DNA of 64,000 bases from Cymodocea nodosa (lineage: Eukaryota; Streptophyta; Magnoliopsida; Alismatales; Cymodoceaceae): contig CM072341.1 in the NCBI GenBank assembly GCA_036874045.1, positions 17,000,501-17,064,500 on the forward strand, written 5' to 3'. Numbering within the stretch: position 1 is the stretch's first letter; each line of letters opens with the position of its first letter. A program made the translations under genes and the position numbers. Below the pieces are notes generated by a model. The model was not told the origin of the DNA. It did not search any database and saw only the letters and a list, made by a program, of their open reading frames with translations. This document shows, one piece after another, positions 21,801-34,570 of the stretch.

Positions 21801-24800
21801 AAATAGGTGATATACTTCTAGCTAAACATGAAGTTGCTACATACAATCGAATTCAGAATGATGTTAATGTTTATCCATATTTCAAGGTACACACTTCAAT
21901 CTTTATTTCTATTTTGATATTTCATGTTATTCATTTATATATTAATTAAATTTATTTTTGGTATGAGTAGGATTGTATAGATGCTATTGATGGTACACAT
22001 ATTAAAGCCACAATTTATGGAAAAGAGAATGCCCGATTTAGGAATAGAAAAGGTGAATTGTCACAAAACGTATTGGTTGCATGCAATTTTGATATGGAAT
22101 TTACTTATGTTCTTAGTGGGTGGGAAGGTTCAACTGCTGATGCTCGACTACTTCAAGATACAACAACTCAATGTAATGGTTTGCAAGTGCCACGAGGTAT
22201 ATAACTTATGATCTACCTTTATGTCACTTTATTTTCAAAATTGAATTTATTTCAAATGATGTTCAAATACATGCAGGTAAATTTTACTTAATTGATGTTG
22301 GATTTCCAAATAGGCCTGAATTTATATGTCCATTTTGATGTGTTCGATATCACTTATCAGAATATGAAGGAAATAGACAACCAACAAATGCAGTGGAAAA
22401 CTTCAACTATAGACATTCACAATTGAGGACAGTAATTGAACGTACATTTGGAGTAGTTAAACATCGTTTTGCAATATTACGAGGATATATGTCATTTACT
22501 TTCACAACTTAAGCAAAAATAGTGTTGGCATGTTTTTTAGTTCACAACTTCATTTATAAAGCAGATAAAACAGACTTATGTCAAGATCTTGAAGATGAAG
22601 TACAAGAAGATGAACATGATATACAAGTTGAAGACTCTACAAATGTAGAAAGACAATATGAAATACTTAACACTATTGGGAACAACATGCAAGAGCAAAG
22701 AAAAGAAATTGCAGATAAATTTCGTGAAAATATTATGTATGCAATGTAGGATGGTCATGAATGAAAATATTACAAATATCATAATAAGTAGATTTTTTGT
22801 AATATGCATTCTTTTGATCATTACGAGGAATATAAAATTTATAATTATCCTTTTGTTATTTTAAATATGTAATATAACTAAAAAATTATCAATTTCTGTA
22901 ATTTTTGATTTATTTTATATAATGATATATTTAATTAATTAATAAATGATATATAAACATTTATTTTAATAATATGTTTATTTATTAATGTCAATAATTC
23001 ATTAATAAATTAATTACATTTTCACTAATTATTTTAAGTCAATACTTAATTTTATTAAAAATCAATTCTATTCAATTCTTTCCAATTCTGTCATGTGCAC
23101 AAACACCTAAAATTCAATTTCTGTCAAATTACTGAACATGCACAAACATCTAGATTTTGAATTTTTTCTGTCAAATTCTGTAGAATTTAAATTTCGTTTG
23201 AATTCAAATTCTGCAGAATTTAAATTCTAGGTGTACAAACAGACCCCTAAGGATTAACAATGTCAGAAAACATGTAAAGAAATAAGAGGAATGCATTATG
23301 CTCGAGAAAAGGCAAACATAAATAAATGTTTTTAATTTATAGTTTTCCCAGTATTTCATTATTCAGAAAAGATGATAAACCTGGCCAAAAGCAGAAGTTC
23401 AATGCGTCTAAGACAAGCAGATATTGAACAGTAAGTGCCCCATTATCACAAAAGTGAATCCCCTCAAAATTCCATTCAACTTTTGGTATGGAACCTTGGA
23501 TTCCATCTACCACTTTCTCCAGACCTGGAAATAACCTAAAACATTAGCATGCATCATTTTTAAAAGAGTATATATTGATAAATGGCTTTTACGTTCAGAT
23601 ATTCTGAATTTTGCAAATCTGAGAATGCACATATAGAAATTAATGGCACATAATGTCATGGTACGGTAATCATTAACTGGATGTTCCAAAGAAAACGAAA
23701 TCAACCTCAATTTATGAGCTTATTTTATAAATAGAATTCTGGTTGTATTCACCTCCAAATGAAATCCCTCTTCTAGTGCTTTATATTGGTAGTATGGCCC
23801 AATGCTTGTCAAACATAAGAACATGAGTGGTATTTGATAAAGGTACGCAAAGAAACTGCACTGCTAATTTTTGCATCAAGCATTAAATCAGTCACATAGT
23901 TTGGTACCTTACAAGTGATATAGGTACTGCACTGTGTTTGGTCCATATATGGGACACTGCATACTTGCAGAAATAATTTTATGACTAGAATTCGAATAAA
24001 TAAGAATGGTTTACACAAATCGAAAGCAAAACAACATATAAATTTTTCAAAAGTCAAAATCTAGGATGCGTCAAAAAGAAAGAAAGAAAAAATCTTGACC
24101 AAAAAAGCCTTTAAGGTTTGTTTGGAACTACTTTTGAACAGAAAATGATTACTGTTTTCCAAATAAAAACTGTGGAAGAAAATGTATTTATAAATTTTTT
24201 AAAGAAATGATTTTCATCAAAAACAGCAATTCGGTAAGCAGTTCCAAACTGTTCTACACTCCAAAATCCCACTTTCCACATTGGCAGGGCTCTTGTTGGT
24301 CTTAGGTGGCATCTTAATGAACTTCTTAACAAAGTTAAGGATTATGTTGAAACGTGAACATCTGTCTTAAAATCCATTGACATTTAATGTATAAGATTTT
24401 TTCTATATTAACTAACTCATTCTCCATCGTTTAATCAGTCCATGTGAAATAATATTCTTAACATTTTCCTTTACATGCGGTCTTTCTTTATGCGCCATCT
24501 AGACGTACCGCGCACTAGATGTTCACGTTAACTTAAAATTTATAAATAACGAATAATGAGGTTCTTGTTTCGTCTTTTAATTAATCATGAGAGATTATAT
24601 TTTCAACAGAAATTTTTTGTTGAAATAAACACCAAATGACTCCTAGATTTTCGGTGGGAATCCATTTTGAACTCTCTAGGTATAAATTTTTCTCCATAAA
24701 TCTTGAACCTCGAAAGCCTTGGAATTTTTAACAGAGGTCATGTCATCTCAATTTTGGACAGAAATTTCGTCACGTGGCTCGAAAAAATCCTGTAAGATAT

Positions 24801-25150
24801 TACGTAAGAATTTCCATCTATAAAATCTTTATTCTTCAGATTTCTACCAAAAAGTATAATAAACTTAAGAATTATCTCCACCATGCATACACCATCTTTT
24901 TAGTTTTTTTTTTTTTTTTTTTTTAAAAAACCTCGTAAGGAAGACACGGAAAACCCAGACAAATGCAGAAGACGTCAAGCAGAGCATTGCGTAGCACGAA
25001 ATGGGCGAAAAGCACGGAGGCAACAACACAAGAGCGAGAAAGATGCAGAGGGTGTGAGAGATAGGATGGACAGCCAGAACCTGAGGAGTCGATGGAGACG
25101 TGGGAAGAGTGGCCGGCAACCCAGGCAGAGGTAGCCCTCACCTCCTCCAT
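18894..25150 (-). CDS. QNG1: Queuosine salvage protein (queuosine 5'-phosphate N-glycosylase/hydrolase, DUF2419)
   Basis: Members release queuine from queuosine 5'-phosphate so the base can be reused for tRNA wobble modification. Seven coding exons on minus: 25150-25081, 23524-23381, 20106-20008, 19832-19756, 19662-19554, 19440-19112 and 18983-18894, giving 305 residues; all joins keep phase. Family signatures seen in order: SAWVAGHSSHVSIDSSG at the start; EWNFEGIHFCDNGALTVQYL and LDALNFCFWP; DKDLRYDHLALGLKLALERD; KWPRPLPLEDERVRLLHEVG; LYKRAQIFVADLWGAFKGQG; ISSVTIFADYIVPAVLRQLG; VEIRACSIQAVEKLR; and the C-terminal LWLWSCGICSPLQYHRTLSI followed by YY. Nothing looks truncated. Intron 2 (3.3 kb) contains a Harbinger element and intron 1 a MITE candidate. 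The start lies in a GC-rich CpG-like patch that probably includes the promoter. Confidence 0.93.
20483..20524. repeat. Imperfect 18-bp hairpin
   Basis: The arm GGAAAATGAATTTCCAACC (20483-20501) pairs with GGTCGGAATTCATTTTCC (20507-20524) around a five-base loop TAAAA, with one bulged T and one mismatch. It lies between the Harbinger left end and the minisatellite and could be the end of a captured or nested element. Confidence 0.7.
20540..21180 (+). repeat. GC-rich minisatellite, seven copies alternating 99/93 bp, in frame
   Basis: The anchor string ACGCTCGG(CC) and its variants recur at 20540, 20639, 20738, 20831, 20930, 21023 and 21122, i.e. spacings of 99, 99, 93, 99, 93 and 99. All are multiples of three. 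One plus-strand frame reads through the block, each unit giving roughly SAPTLGPDTCALAVALACTI plus an Ala/Val/Asp/Ser-rich linker. The minus strand also stays open over long stretches. There is no sign of a start context or a known domain, so it is annotated as a repeat, not a gene. Confidence 0.8.
21635..22749 (+). pseudogene. PIF/Harbinger transposase remnant (DDE superfamily 4)
   Basis: The N-terminal part has the conserved helix region (SVEEKLAIFLVTVGQNQSYG, then RFHRSAWTVSTYFNEM). After a probable intron (about 21887-21970) comes the catalytic segment beginning CIDAIDGTHIKATIYGKENA, with the first Asp. The second Asp lies in STADARLL and the Glu in LRTVIERTFGVVKHRFAILR. The C-terminus is an acidic tail ending RENIMYAM. 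In-frame stops fall near 22337 (TGA) and 22510 (TAA), so it cannot make a full protein. Upstream ATG choice is uncertain. The intron position just before the first catalytic Asp is common in the family. Confidence 0.8.
24117..24253. mobile_element. Short MITE candidate in QNG1 intron 1
   Basis: GTTTGGAACTAC (24120-24131) is repeated in inverted form as GCAGTTCCAAAC (24238-24249), a 12-bp terminal inverted repeat with one mismatch around about 105 bases of AT-rich DNA. No target-site duplication was clear, so the superfamily is not assigned. Confidence 0.45.
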
Positions 25151-25986
25151 GGCGGCGGCGGCAGGTAGGAGGAAGCGCAGGTCGGGATCGACAGAGAATG
25201 TGGAAGATTGCCTATCCCTTCGCGCGACGTTCGTTCTCTGCTGGTTTTCTCGGGCGAACGAAGGAGAACGAGGACGTTTTTCCCGCTTCGAAAATCCCCG
25301 TTCCTGTCGTGTTCTCGTCGTTTTTAGCTTTGACCACCGGCAGCCACGTGCGTCAGCGATTGCCGAACGGGGACCGTCCGATTTACCAACCCAGGCCGTC
25401 TCTCGAAACTTCTTTTCGTTTCGAAACTCTCCAAGGGTTTTTGTAATGTATAAATGCGGCTGCATTCCTTTTTTTTTACATTGTCTAAGATTCAGATGTT
25501 GACGAAAACTACAGATATCATTATTTTAATTAATTAAGATATTGTATTTGATTATAAATACGACCGTGCTGCTCGGTCTTCATCGGTTATCGCGGCAACG
25601 TTTGAACCTTGAAGGGTAAATAGGCCATTGATCGAGGGTTTTTCACGACGTAACAACAACGATGGACGTTTCTAGATAGATATTCATTATATTGGTTGAT
25701 TTCTTGTATGTTTATTTTCTTGACAATCATACACATGATTTGTTCTAACAAACTTATTTCCTTTTGTACAGACACATTCCTGTTTTTGTTACAAAAAACT
25801 AACATGGTCAGAACAGCATTTGGAGAAAAAAAAAACAAAAACTCAAACACGTCAAAAGAGGCCTCCTTCAAACACTACCGTGAAGGTCAAACTAATGTCA
25901 TGCCACTGTTGATTCCACCGTTCTACGAAGAAGACAGAAGGAAAGCAAGAAAAAGTACTCGAACAGGTCCACCGTTGTCCACACCA

Positions 25987-28900
25987 CTAGGACACCGAAT
26001 TCCTTGTGTTCCTTGAGAGCGTCGACTTGGATTCCTCCAAATTGGTGGATCCAGGGCTCTCCGATGTGTCGGAGCTGCTGTTCGACCAGATCTTGTTAAG
26101 CATCTTCTTGGGGGTCAGGGTCAGCATCCCCTTCACCTTGTTGTTGCCCTTGTCGTTGGCGGCGTTCTTGTTGTAGCCATCGTCGTCACCGTTCCGCTCA
26201 TTCCCATGCGGTGGTGGCATTGATTTGATATCGTCGTCGACGGTTGCTGCAGCATCCCACTCGTCCTCTGTCTTGGTGGTTGCAGCCGACCTTAAGCTGA
26301 CATTGGACCCCCCGTTCCCTTTCGGAAGGGACCGATTGGTCATGGGGTGGTCCGGCATCATTCCGCCAGTGGCTGCAGCGGCTCGCATTTGCTGAATGAA
26401 GAGAACTTGGACGGCCACACGTAATGGAAGACGCTCATTCTGGACCGCGTGCATGCAGGCATCCATAGAGAGCTTCCTACAGTCCAGTAGATGGCAAATC
26501 CTTCTTTTTTCAGTCTTGCCGAGGCTTGGATGTTCCTGGTTACAACATGCCAAACCAAAAGGAAAACCATTGATAGCTGAACACAAAGCATTCACAAGGT
26601 ATCAACCATATATACATGGAAAGGCGACGGTGGTAAATTGTATACTACTTTCAATTATGCTTAGAAATCATATCATTCATGAAACCTTCATCTTAATTCA
26701 AGAAGAAATTTAGAACTTAAAATTTACCTTTAGATACATGTCTATGGCACGATATAGTGCATCATGAACCGGCCTTGAGACATCTGATATCATTCCCGCC
26801 AGATTGATGAACTTTATAAGAGGTAAGTTTGGATCTCTTGCAATTTCAGCCAGATATCCATCAATCAGCCTGGCTACTGCAAGTTTGGATGCATCTGAGA
26901 CAAATGAAAGACTTTTGATCTCATGGGCTTCATCAGTGACAGGGGGGCTAGTGCCAGAACTCCCATTTTCCCGCATCACAAATTTCTCTACCATACTGAA
27001 CACCATGTCGACGTCATATACTGTTGTTTCTCCAGTACTTGGAATCAAAAGATCAGAAACCGAAGCCTCCTCTAATTGGTAGCCAATTCTGTTCACCAGC
27101 TCTTTCCTGCAAATCTCACTACAATCCAAAGCACTTGCAGCTCTTAACAGCTTGAGTAGAAAACCACATTTGGCAGAACCGACTTCCGCAGGAAGCAGCC
27201 AGACGATTGTTTCCACCAGGGTGCGATGTTTTATGCTGTCTCCGCCATTTCCCATCATATCATTTCCAAATCCTGAAAGCCTTCTATAAGCATATGCCTT
27301 CAAAGCTTCACCAATCACCTTGTTAGATATTCTTCCCTTGTCTTTGATTGCCATAATGACCCGTTTATAGAAATCCATGTCAAGATCACACAAGTCTTGG
27401 ACCCACCAGTCCTTGGGAACCATTTGTTGCTTCTTGACACCATTCCAATTTGGATCGAGGCCACCCTCAGATGGAAGATTTTTTCTGTTGTAGGTGTATG
27501 ACCATTCAACTTTAGATGTATCAATGGAGGCCCTGTTTGCAACAGAGTCTATGCAACGACCAGTCACCTTCAGATTCTCCGACCATGGTAGCAAAGACTT
27601 GGTGGTTTGTAGAGCTATAATCGAGTCTTTCCAACTACGGAAAATGCTAGAGTTGAGGAAAACATCAATCTTGTAGATGAGATTTCCCTTCTCCAGAGTC
27701 TCATGCATTTCTAGAAATTCTGATGCACATCGCACCGCAACCACATTGTAAGCATTCAAGGTCACTGTCATGCCATAGCAAAATTTAGCACATAACTCGA
27801 AGGCATTTGGACCCCCAGGTATGTCAGGAATACAAATGTCATCACTACTTTCACTACTTGAAGTTCCAACAAGCCTCTGCAAGTAAGCACTCTTGGACAG
27901 AAGAGGGAACTGTAGAAAAGGAAATAGAAAGGTACTTCAGCATTGTTTTCTGTCTTCCAATACAAACCATGAATGAAAGAGGATGCTAATTCTTTTTACT
28001 AGCATATGCAGATTTGAAAGAAAAAAGAAGACAACAAGCACAAATATATAAACATAACAGACTCGAGAAAAGTAAGATTATGTTCGTTTCTCTTTAAATA
28101 TTTCAAGATACCTCTTGGAATTGCCAACTGGGATTTAAAACTATGTGAAAAATGTGATGTTTCCAGTAAGATTTCCAAAAGACTAAAGCTACATACATAT
28201 ATTTCTGCGGAAAAAATAGACTCATCTGTTGAATTTTGACTATAATCTATAAAAGTCAGTATGGACCAAATATTGAGGGACGCTAGCTTATAATCATTTT
28301 TTTCCCAGCTGGATGATGCTTCAGGGAGTACCCCAGAAGATCCAATCGTATAAAAAGGGACGAAAGGAACCACAAACTCTTTCATTCAAAGAACACTTAT
28401 ACAGAAGCTTCTTTCAGATTCTCCCAACAGCCAAAATTATTGCAAGACATCAAGAATTATTTTTACATGATGTAGTTGAAGATGAGAACAATAAACATAA
28501 GTTGTTATGCACATAAGAAAGCTACAGGAAAAAACGACACTCAGAACAGTCTTGGACTTCCTCCCTTATTCTTTGTTATTAAAATACAAGGTTAAAAGAA
28601 TGAAAACATGTCATCTCAAAAAACATCAATTCTCAACATCCAGTATCTACTCTTACTGCCATCGACCCCAGAAACAATGCAAAAGAGCTTGGCAAGTCAG
28701 CAAGATCAAAATTTTAACACAGAATAGAATGATATTCTATAAAGGTAATGAATAAAATGGTAAAGTGTCTGACATTAGGTGATCTAAACATATATATGTA
28801 GGTAATCACACATTGAGGGGTTGAGCACGTAATGGATGCAATTTTCACCTCACACGTATAGTCAAATTTGGTGGATGTATCTTGTGCCTCTACAATGGAC

Positions 28901-29941
28901 AATTATAATGCCAGAAAAGGAATTGCACGCTATGTTGATGTATAAGCTGTGGTAGACTGTAGACACAGTATTTAACTTGGGAGAAGTAAAACCATGATAG
29001 TTTATTAAGTAATACTACCTTGTGTAAATAAAACTTTATTCGTCCAACAGTAACAATAATGTCGGTTGCCAATTCAGACGCAACGAACCTGTGGAAGCAG
29101 AATAAGTTTCACATTCTATAATAATGGTTTTAAATAGAAAGGAATGAAAAATATTTATGGCTTAGCTACAAAGAAAACACAAGGCATTATGGAAGAAGAG
29201 ATTTTGTCAATGGCATCGTTTGCTTCCGTCCATGCAATTATGTATTCGTATAAGAAAATAAGAGAAATATTTGCTAGGTATATATTATTCAGGGGATTGA
29301 AACTCATTACAACAATATTGGCAGCCTAAGTATATACCTTTTTTGGCAAAATTTTAAGAACCTTCCCAAAAGGAATCAGTTTCCCTTGAAAATGAACATA
29401 AGAAATATGGATATATTTGAGAAAGATTTATAAAACGTTACATATAAATACATGAACTTGGAACATGTATTCAAACGAAACCATGCACATTAGAATTCCT
29501 CTAATGAACATATTCAACGCCAGTTCCAGCAGGAAAGCTAAAGTTCAGTCTACTTAAGCTGGTTCCTAAATATACTTCCCAGAGAGCACAGACACCTGAT
29601 GGTTGAGCATGATGTATCAGGGATTGCACCGTCGATAATTAGACTAGTGGTATTCTTCTACATTTAAGTTGATCCTACCGAAACATGGCTAGTGATCAAA
29701 GGGGTTTTGTATGAATCCTTCAAGGATAATAACAATGATCAAACCTTTGCCATTAAGAATGGATTCTGTAGAGCAAAAGAAATCGACGGCATGTTCACCC
29801 ATCATTTGGAAAAAGAAACGCCAGCTCTGGTGATCTTGATTTCATATACCATGTATAACAAGATAAAATCAAAGCTCACCTGACATCACTCCCATCTGTC
29901 TGAAAATCATCAGGTTTCGATCCAAGCTTCATAAACTTCAT
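25987..29941 (-). CDS. NPY: NPY/NPH3-family BTB protein
   Basis: NPY proteins (NPY1/MAB4/ENP clade) act at the plasma membrane with AGC kinases to control PIN auxin-transporter polarity, organ formation and gravitropism. Four coding exons on minus: 29941-29880, 29088-29019, 27909-26728 and 26535-25987, giving 620 residues with consistent phases. A BTB/POZ domain occupies about residues 20-130, beginning [13 protein letters not shown], then [17 protein letters not shown] and [20 protein letters not shown]. The NPH3 domain (about 205-480) runs from [20 protein letters not shown] through AKLA-type helices ([20 protein letters not shown]) to [10 protein letters not shown] and [20 protein letters not shown]. 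The tail has [12 protein letters not shown], shared with NPY1, and ends RNSVS. That is an R-x-S motif with the third-last serine placed as in NPH3-family 14-3-3 sites. The clade is assigned from these motifs; the exact orthologue is not. Confidence 0.93.
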
Positions 29942-31850
29942 CGTGCCCTATAACACAGAAAACACCTGAACCGGGCACCTCCACTCCCTAAGCTCCTTCC
30001 TCGTCACCTGATGAGTAGCTTTCCAGCACGAATTTGCAGCTTAACTCGAACACGGAGGATTTCCAGTACTTTAAGTAATTGAAGTCTTCTGGAGAAAGTA
30101 TGTGGAATGGCTCCGCCAAGGGTGAGAGCTATGGTTCTATGATACAAAGTCACACGGTGTGATTTTTTCAGCTACTTAAATGACAAGAGACCTAAGGATG
30201 GGCTCTGAAACAGGGAGTGGACTGTATCCTTGCAAGGCTACAGAGACCATGGGGACTGGGCATGAATGGGAGAGTGGAGGATTATATGCACAAGAGGCAA
30301 CCCTCAAGAACAGTCAACAAAAGAATGGGAGCAGGGAATCCCATAAACACTAATCGGACACTGCCTTCACTTCCCAATTGTTTATGGCTTCCATGTTACC
30401 GGCTCTGCGCTTGGTGTTTGTCCCGATTGATCTTTTATTTATTAATGTGTTTCTCAGGTTTTGAGATGCCCAAAGTCTGATCTTTCTACAGCATCCACAT
30501 TACACTTTTCACAGCACAGCGTTTCAACTCACGAGCTTTTAGAACGGCGTTACCTGCCAGAGAAAAAAAGAGAGAGAGAAGAATATGAAAATTACAAAAC
30601 ATAAACAGCACATTTTTCTCATATGTAGGAAAAAGGGAAGGGAACCAGAACAGAAGAGAACAGGTGATGGAATCTCATCAACTTGGGTAAAGTTGGCAAA
30701 CGACCACAGATAGACAAGTAAACAAGGAGAGGGAAAAAAAACTGAACTTGACGATAACAAATTCACTGGCACATCTAGTTTACTTTGGACAAACAAGAGC
30801 AAGTGTTCTTTTCTACAAAAGAAGGGAAAGAGAACAACGAAATTAAAAACAGATGGAAATTGCAGGAATTTTCGCAGTATAAAGATTTTGAAGGCAGAAA
30901 GAAGACTAACATGGAAGATGGAGAAAGGGCCATACAATTGGAAGCAAAGGTCAAGCTATTGTGTCCAAATAAATTAAGGGAAAAAAGAATAAGAGTTTAG
31001 CTATGGAACCTTAAAGATGAAGGAAAATGTAAAGCAGCGTAACCTCGGTAGAGTTGAGGAAATTTAAAGACCTAGTACATGTGCAATTCAATCCGGACAG
31101 ACAAGAGAAGCCACAAACAGGAGAAATAAGTAGATCACCGGCAGAAGCCCCAAACAGGAGAAACATGTAGATCGCCAAACAAAGACGTGAGAGAAATTGC
31201 ATTTTCCAGAGACAAAATACAACGGGAGAGGATGAAACGAACCCACCTCGAACTTGGAAGCGGGCAACCGAAGCATCATGCAGACAGCAAACATGTTCGG
31301 AACAAAGCATTAAAATCATGCAAGGGGAAAAAAGAGAGAGGGGCATGGGAAGAAGGGCCAACAGGTAGGTGCCGCATTGGACCAAGGAGGAGGTAGAACA
31401 GTGACTGATGGGTAAAGGAAGAAAGAGAAAGAATCTAGACGCGACTCTGATCGGAGAGTACTCCTTCCAAAAAATTTGTGTCCAGGGAATACCCAACATC
31501 GCCCAGACCATTCCTTATGACTCTGCCACCTTACAGACACATGTCTGTTCCTGCACTTCACCCAACAAAACCCAGTAATCCAGCTGCCAACGGTGAAAAT
31601 GACACTCAACGCAAGTGGATCGCAACACAGGAGGGGAAATAAATAAAAAACAAGCAGGGTGCCCATGACCCAAAAAGGCCCGGACCACTTTGTGTGCACA
31701 TGCACGTCACTTTTCCAGTCAAAATTTCCTTTTTGATTTCTTCTACTCCCATCCCTTTTTCATCTTTACCGTTAGCATGCAAGCATGCCAACCTCACTGG
31801 CATCCAAATAGAAGCAGACACACATCCTTCCCACACTTGTCCATAATAAC

Positions 31851-31872
31851 TCTCTCTCTCTCTCTCTCTCTC
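31851..31872 (+). repeat. (TC)11 microsatellite
   Basis: A pure TC run upstream of the NPY gene; GA-rich on the gene's sense strand, as is common in plant 5' leaders and core promoters. Confidence 0.85.
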
Positions 31873-34524
31873 CATTGTATCTTGAGAGACTACTCTTTTC
31901 TTTGTAAAAGAGAAATTTATCGGTAGATTCGTGTACGCTTCATTTGTTTATGATGTATCAAAATTGAGAATCAGTGGTCATCACGAATTTGCCAAGACTT
32001 GGGTTTCTCTGTAGATTAAGCATTTGCTGATTAAAGAAAGGGCATGGGATTTCTGGGTGTGGGTCCTCTTGACCAATTTGTTTGTGGGGGTCACAGTCAC
32101 ATTCACGGCTCAGTGACAGCATTCGACATCAGGCAGTGGATGGAGCTTCTGTTGTTTAGGGGAGCTGAGTGAAAAATGAGTCAAATTTGTTACTCTTCCC
32201 TTTTTTCCTTTTAACGTAACCTTCTTGTTGTAGGGCCGATAAAATCCAACATCTTCCTTTGATCGATGCTGTATTTTGGGCATACGCTACCATTTGTTTG
32301 CGTTAATGACTCAACGAATGGGTGAACTCACGTTCCAAGTAAAAAAAAAGGAAAGGTTGAGGATGTGTTTCAGAGACCCTTTATCACCCAAAAATGTGGT
32401 CATGACAATAAACCAGTGATGGTACTTGATATGTAAAGCTGTAAACCAGCAGTGGTGTGACTGTTCCATTGGATTGTGCGTTTGAAGCAAATATCTTTCT
32501 CCTTCAAGGGGGGACCGATTGATTAAATTCCCTACCCCATCTTCCCTCCACATGTTGACCCCTGGGGCCAGATGTTAGATGTACGGATGTAGCTCCTCCA
32601 ATCCTCATGCTTACAGGCTAATTACCAACACCAAAGCTTTTAAGGGTTGGCCAAAGCCTTTCATACATACGGAGGATTTGATTTAGCTTCACCCAAACTA
32701 CACATAAAACATACATGTGCTGTTACCTCACATGTTTGGTTGATAAACTACATCCATGAATAAATTCTTATGGGTGGCACAAACAGTGTGCACCAGGCCA
32801 CAATGATCCCGACCGTGAAGAAGAAACATGGCTTGCTTTTTTGTTTACTGTTCTTTCGGGTAGCTCCAAGATCCCTTTTTTTTCTTCTTTTTTCTCTCCT
32901 CCTTTTTGGAAAGTGAGTAGCTCCTATTTCAGCATAGGCTTCAAGACACGACTTCTTCGATCTTTCTGCATATTTATGTTCAGACAATAGATTGGGCAAC
33001 ATGGCAGATAAATCATCCGGACCGGTAGATACTTGAGCTCAATCTGGGGGGAAAAGATTAGTGCATCGAGATGACGTAGGGACTGACTCAATGACAGCAA
33101 TGCGAAGAAGGACTGTTCAACCAAGCACATTAAAGTTTGTGGTTCATCAATCTTCTTCAAGTTGTGCCCCAGAGAAATTGAGAGGGCTCGGTCAATAACC
33201 CGACACGCAACCTCAACCAGAGCTCTTTATCTTTATTTAAAGGTGGTCATGTGCGCTCAAAAAGCTTCATTCTTTTATTAAAAAGAAAATTTGTGCAGTT
33301 AGCTCAAATCCACTCCAATATCCTTTTTGATTTTGTTTCGGTATATAAATAGACGTTGAAAAGATGAAATGGTCCAGATGTGGCACCGATTAGCTTATTA
33401 TATAATAGACGAGAATAAGAGAGCACTGAAAGTGAAGGATTAAGATTCCCAAGACAAATGAAACGGCCTGATTAGTAGATATTGCAGCACAGTGGTCTGA
33501 CTTCCATGCATGCATGGCTCTGCTGCCATGAGTTCCGGTTGAATATATTCCAAGAACTAGTTGATCGCCACCACACATAAGATCGTTGTTAAGGTGATGA
33601 ATCCAACCTTTTTTTCCAAAAAAAAATTCCTTTGTGTGTGTGGTTCCCTAAGTACCCTCCCCCCTGCACATGGGTTTCTGAAGCAGAAGTATAAAATTTG
33701 GGCGAGGCACATGTATCGTTTAAACAAAGAAAAAGAATGAAAGAAAAAATCAACACTGGGAGGTGCAGATAGCAGTCGGCGTTTGACATTATTTTGCAAA
33801 CTCAAGGCGACTGCTTTAGAAGAAAACTAGAGTTCCAATGGCTATGGATTTTTTTCCTTAATAGATAACGATGACATTTTAAACGGTGGATGGAAGGAAC
33901 CCAACATGAGGAAGATGAAAAGAAGATTAGATCGGCTGTGGTATCATGGGCCTGGTCCTGGGCTTGGGCATGGGCCTCATCAGATTTTTTTTTTTATATT
34001 TCTTCCTTTCTCTTTCAGCTTTAATTCAATGGTGCGCAGATTTTCACCTGTGAAAAGACGCTTTTCAGCTGGAACCAGTGAACGACGGACGGCGGCACCC
34101 CTCTTCATTTCGAATTTTCAGCTGGAATACCATATAAAGAATATATGGTTGTTGATATACGATTTAAATTGTCTTTTATGATGTCAAGTTTTAAAAATCA
34201 CCTTCCAAACAGAACGACATCATGAAAATCTATCTCAAAACAATAATTCATCAAGGATTAATTCATTAAATAGTCTGATTGGCTTCTTCTTCTTCTTTTT
34301 CAAGGTAGGTTAACACTTAAAATTAAAAACTGGAGCTGATTTCTTCAACTCCGTTGGCGTCCACACTTGAAGAAAAAAATTTTAACAAACAAAAAGTTTA
34401 AGTTAGTTAAAAATTTCATAGAATGTCAAGATGATATCTCAAGTAGAACACTAGAAAATAACAATATTTTCTAAGCCGCCATATATTTTCAAAAGAAAAT
34501 TGAGAATTTAATACCAAGCAGCTT

Positions 34525-34525
<1 letters not shown>

Positions 34526-34568
<43 letters not shown>
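34526..34568 (+). repeat. (AG)21 microsatellite
   Basis: Uninterrupted AG dinucleotide run of 43 bases in intergenic DNA, the longest dinucleotide run in the window. Confidence 0.95.

Positions 34569-34570
<2 letters not shown>

Larger units (their letters stand above)
20428..23247 (+). mobile_element. PIF/Harbinger DNA transposon in QNG1 intron 2
   Basis: The left end begins GAGGGATTTGTGCAC and the right end reads GGGGTCTGTTTGTACAC on the other strand, imperfect terminal inverted repeats. TAA flanks both sides (20425-20427 and 23248-23250), the expected 3-bp target duplication. Inside, left to right, are a 42-bp hairpin, a GC-rich minisatellite (20540-21180), a decayed transposase gene (21635-22749), and an AT-rich right arm with repeated CAATTCTGTCA/GTGCACAAACA strings that look like subterminal repeats. 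Stops in the transposase make it inactive. It is antisense to QNG1. Confidence 0.8.

Noticed and set aside
24923..25465. 180-codon minus-strand frame around 25.2 kb
   Set aside because: Only the 23 codons from 25150 to 25081 match the queuosine-salvage N-terminus; the rest is leader and intron sequence read in the same frame.
31011..31875. Several minus-strand frames of 70-166 codons upstream of NPY
   Set aside because: Low-complexity and Phe/Leu/Ser/Cys-rich, typical of pyrimidine-rich leader DNA; no homology recognised.
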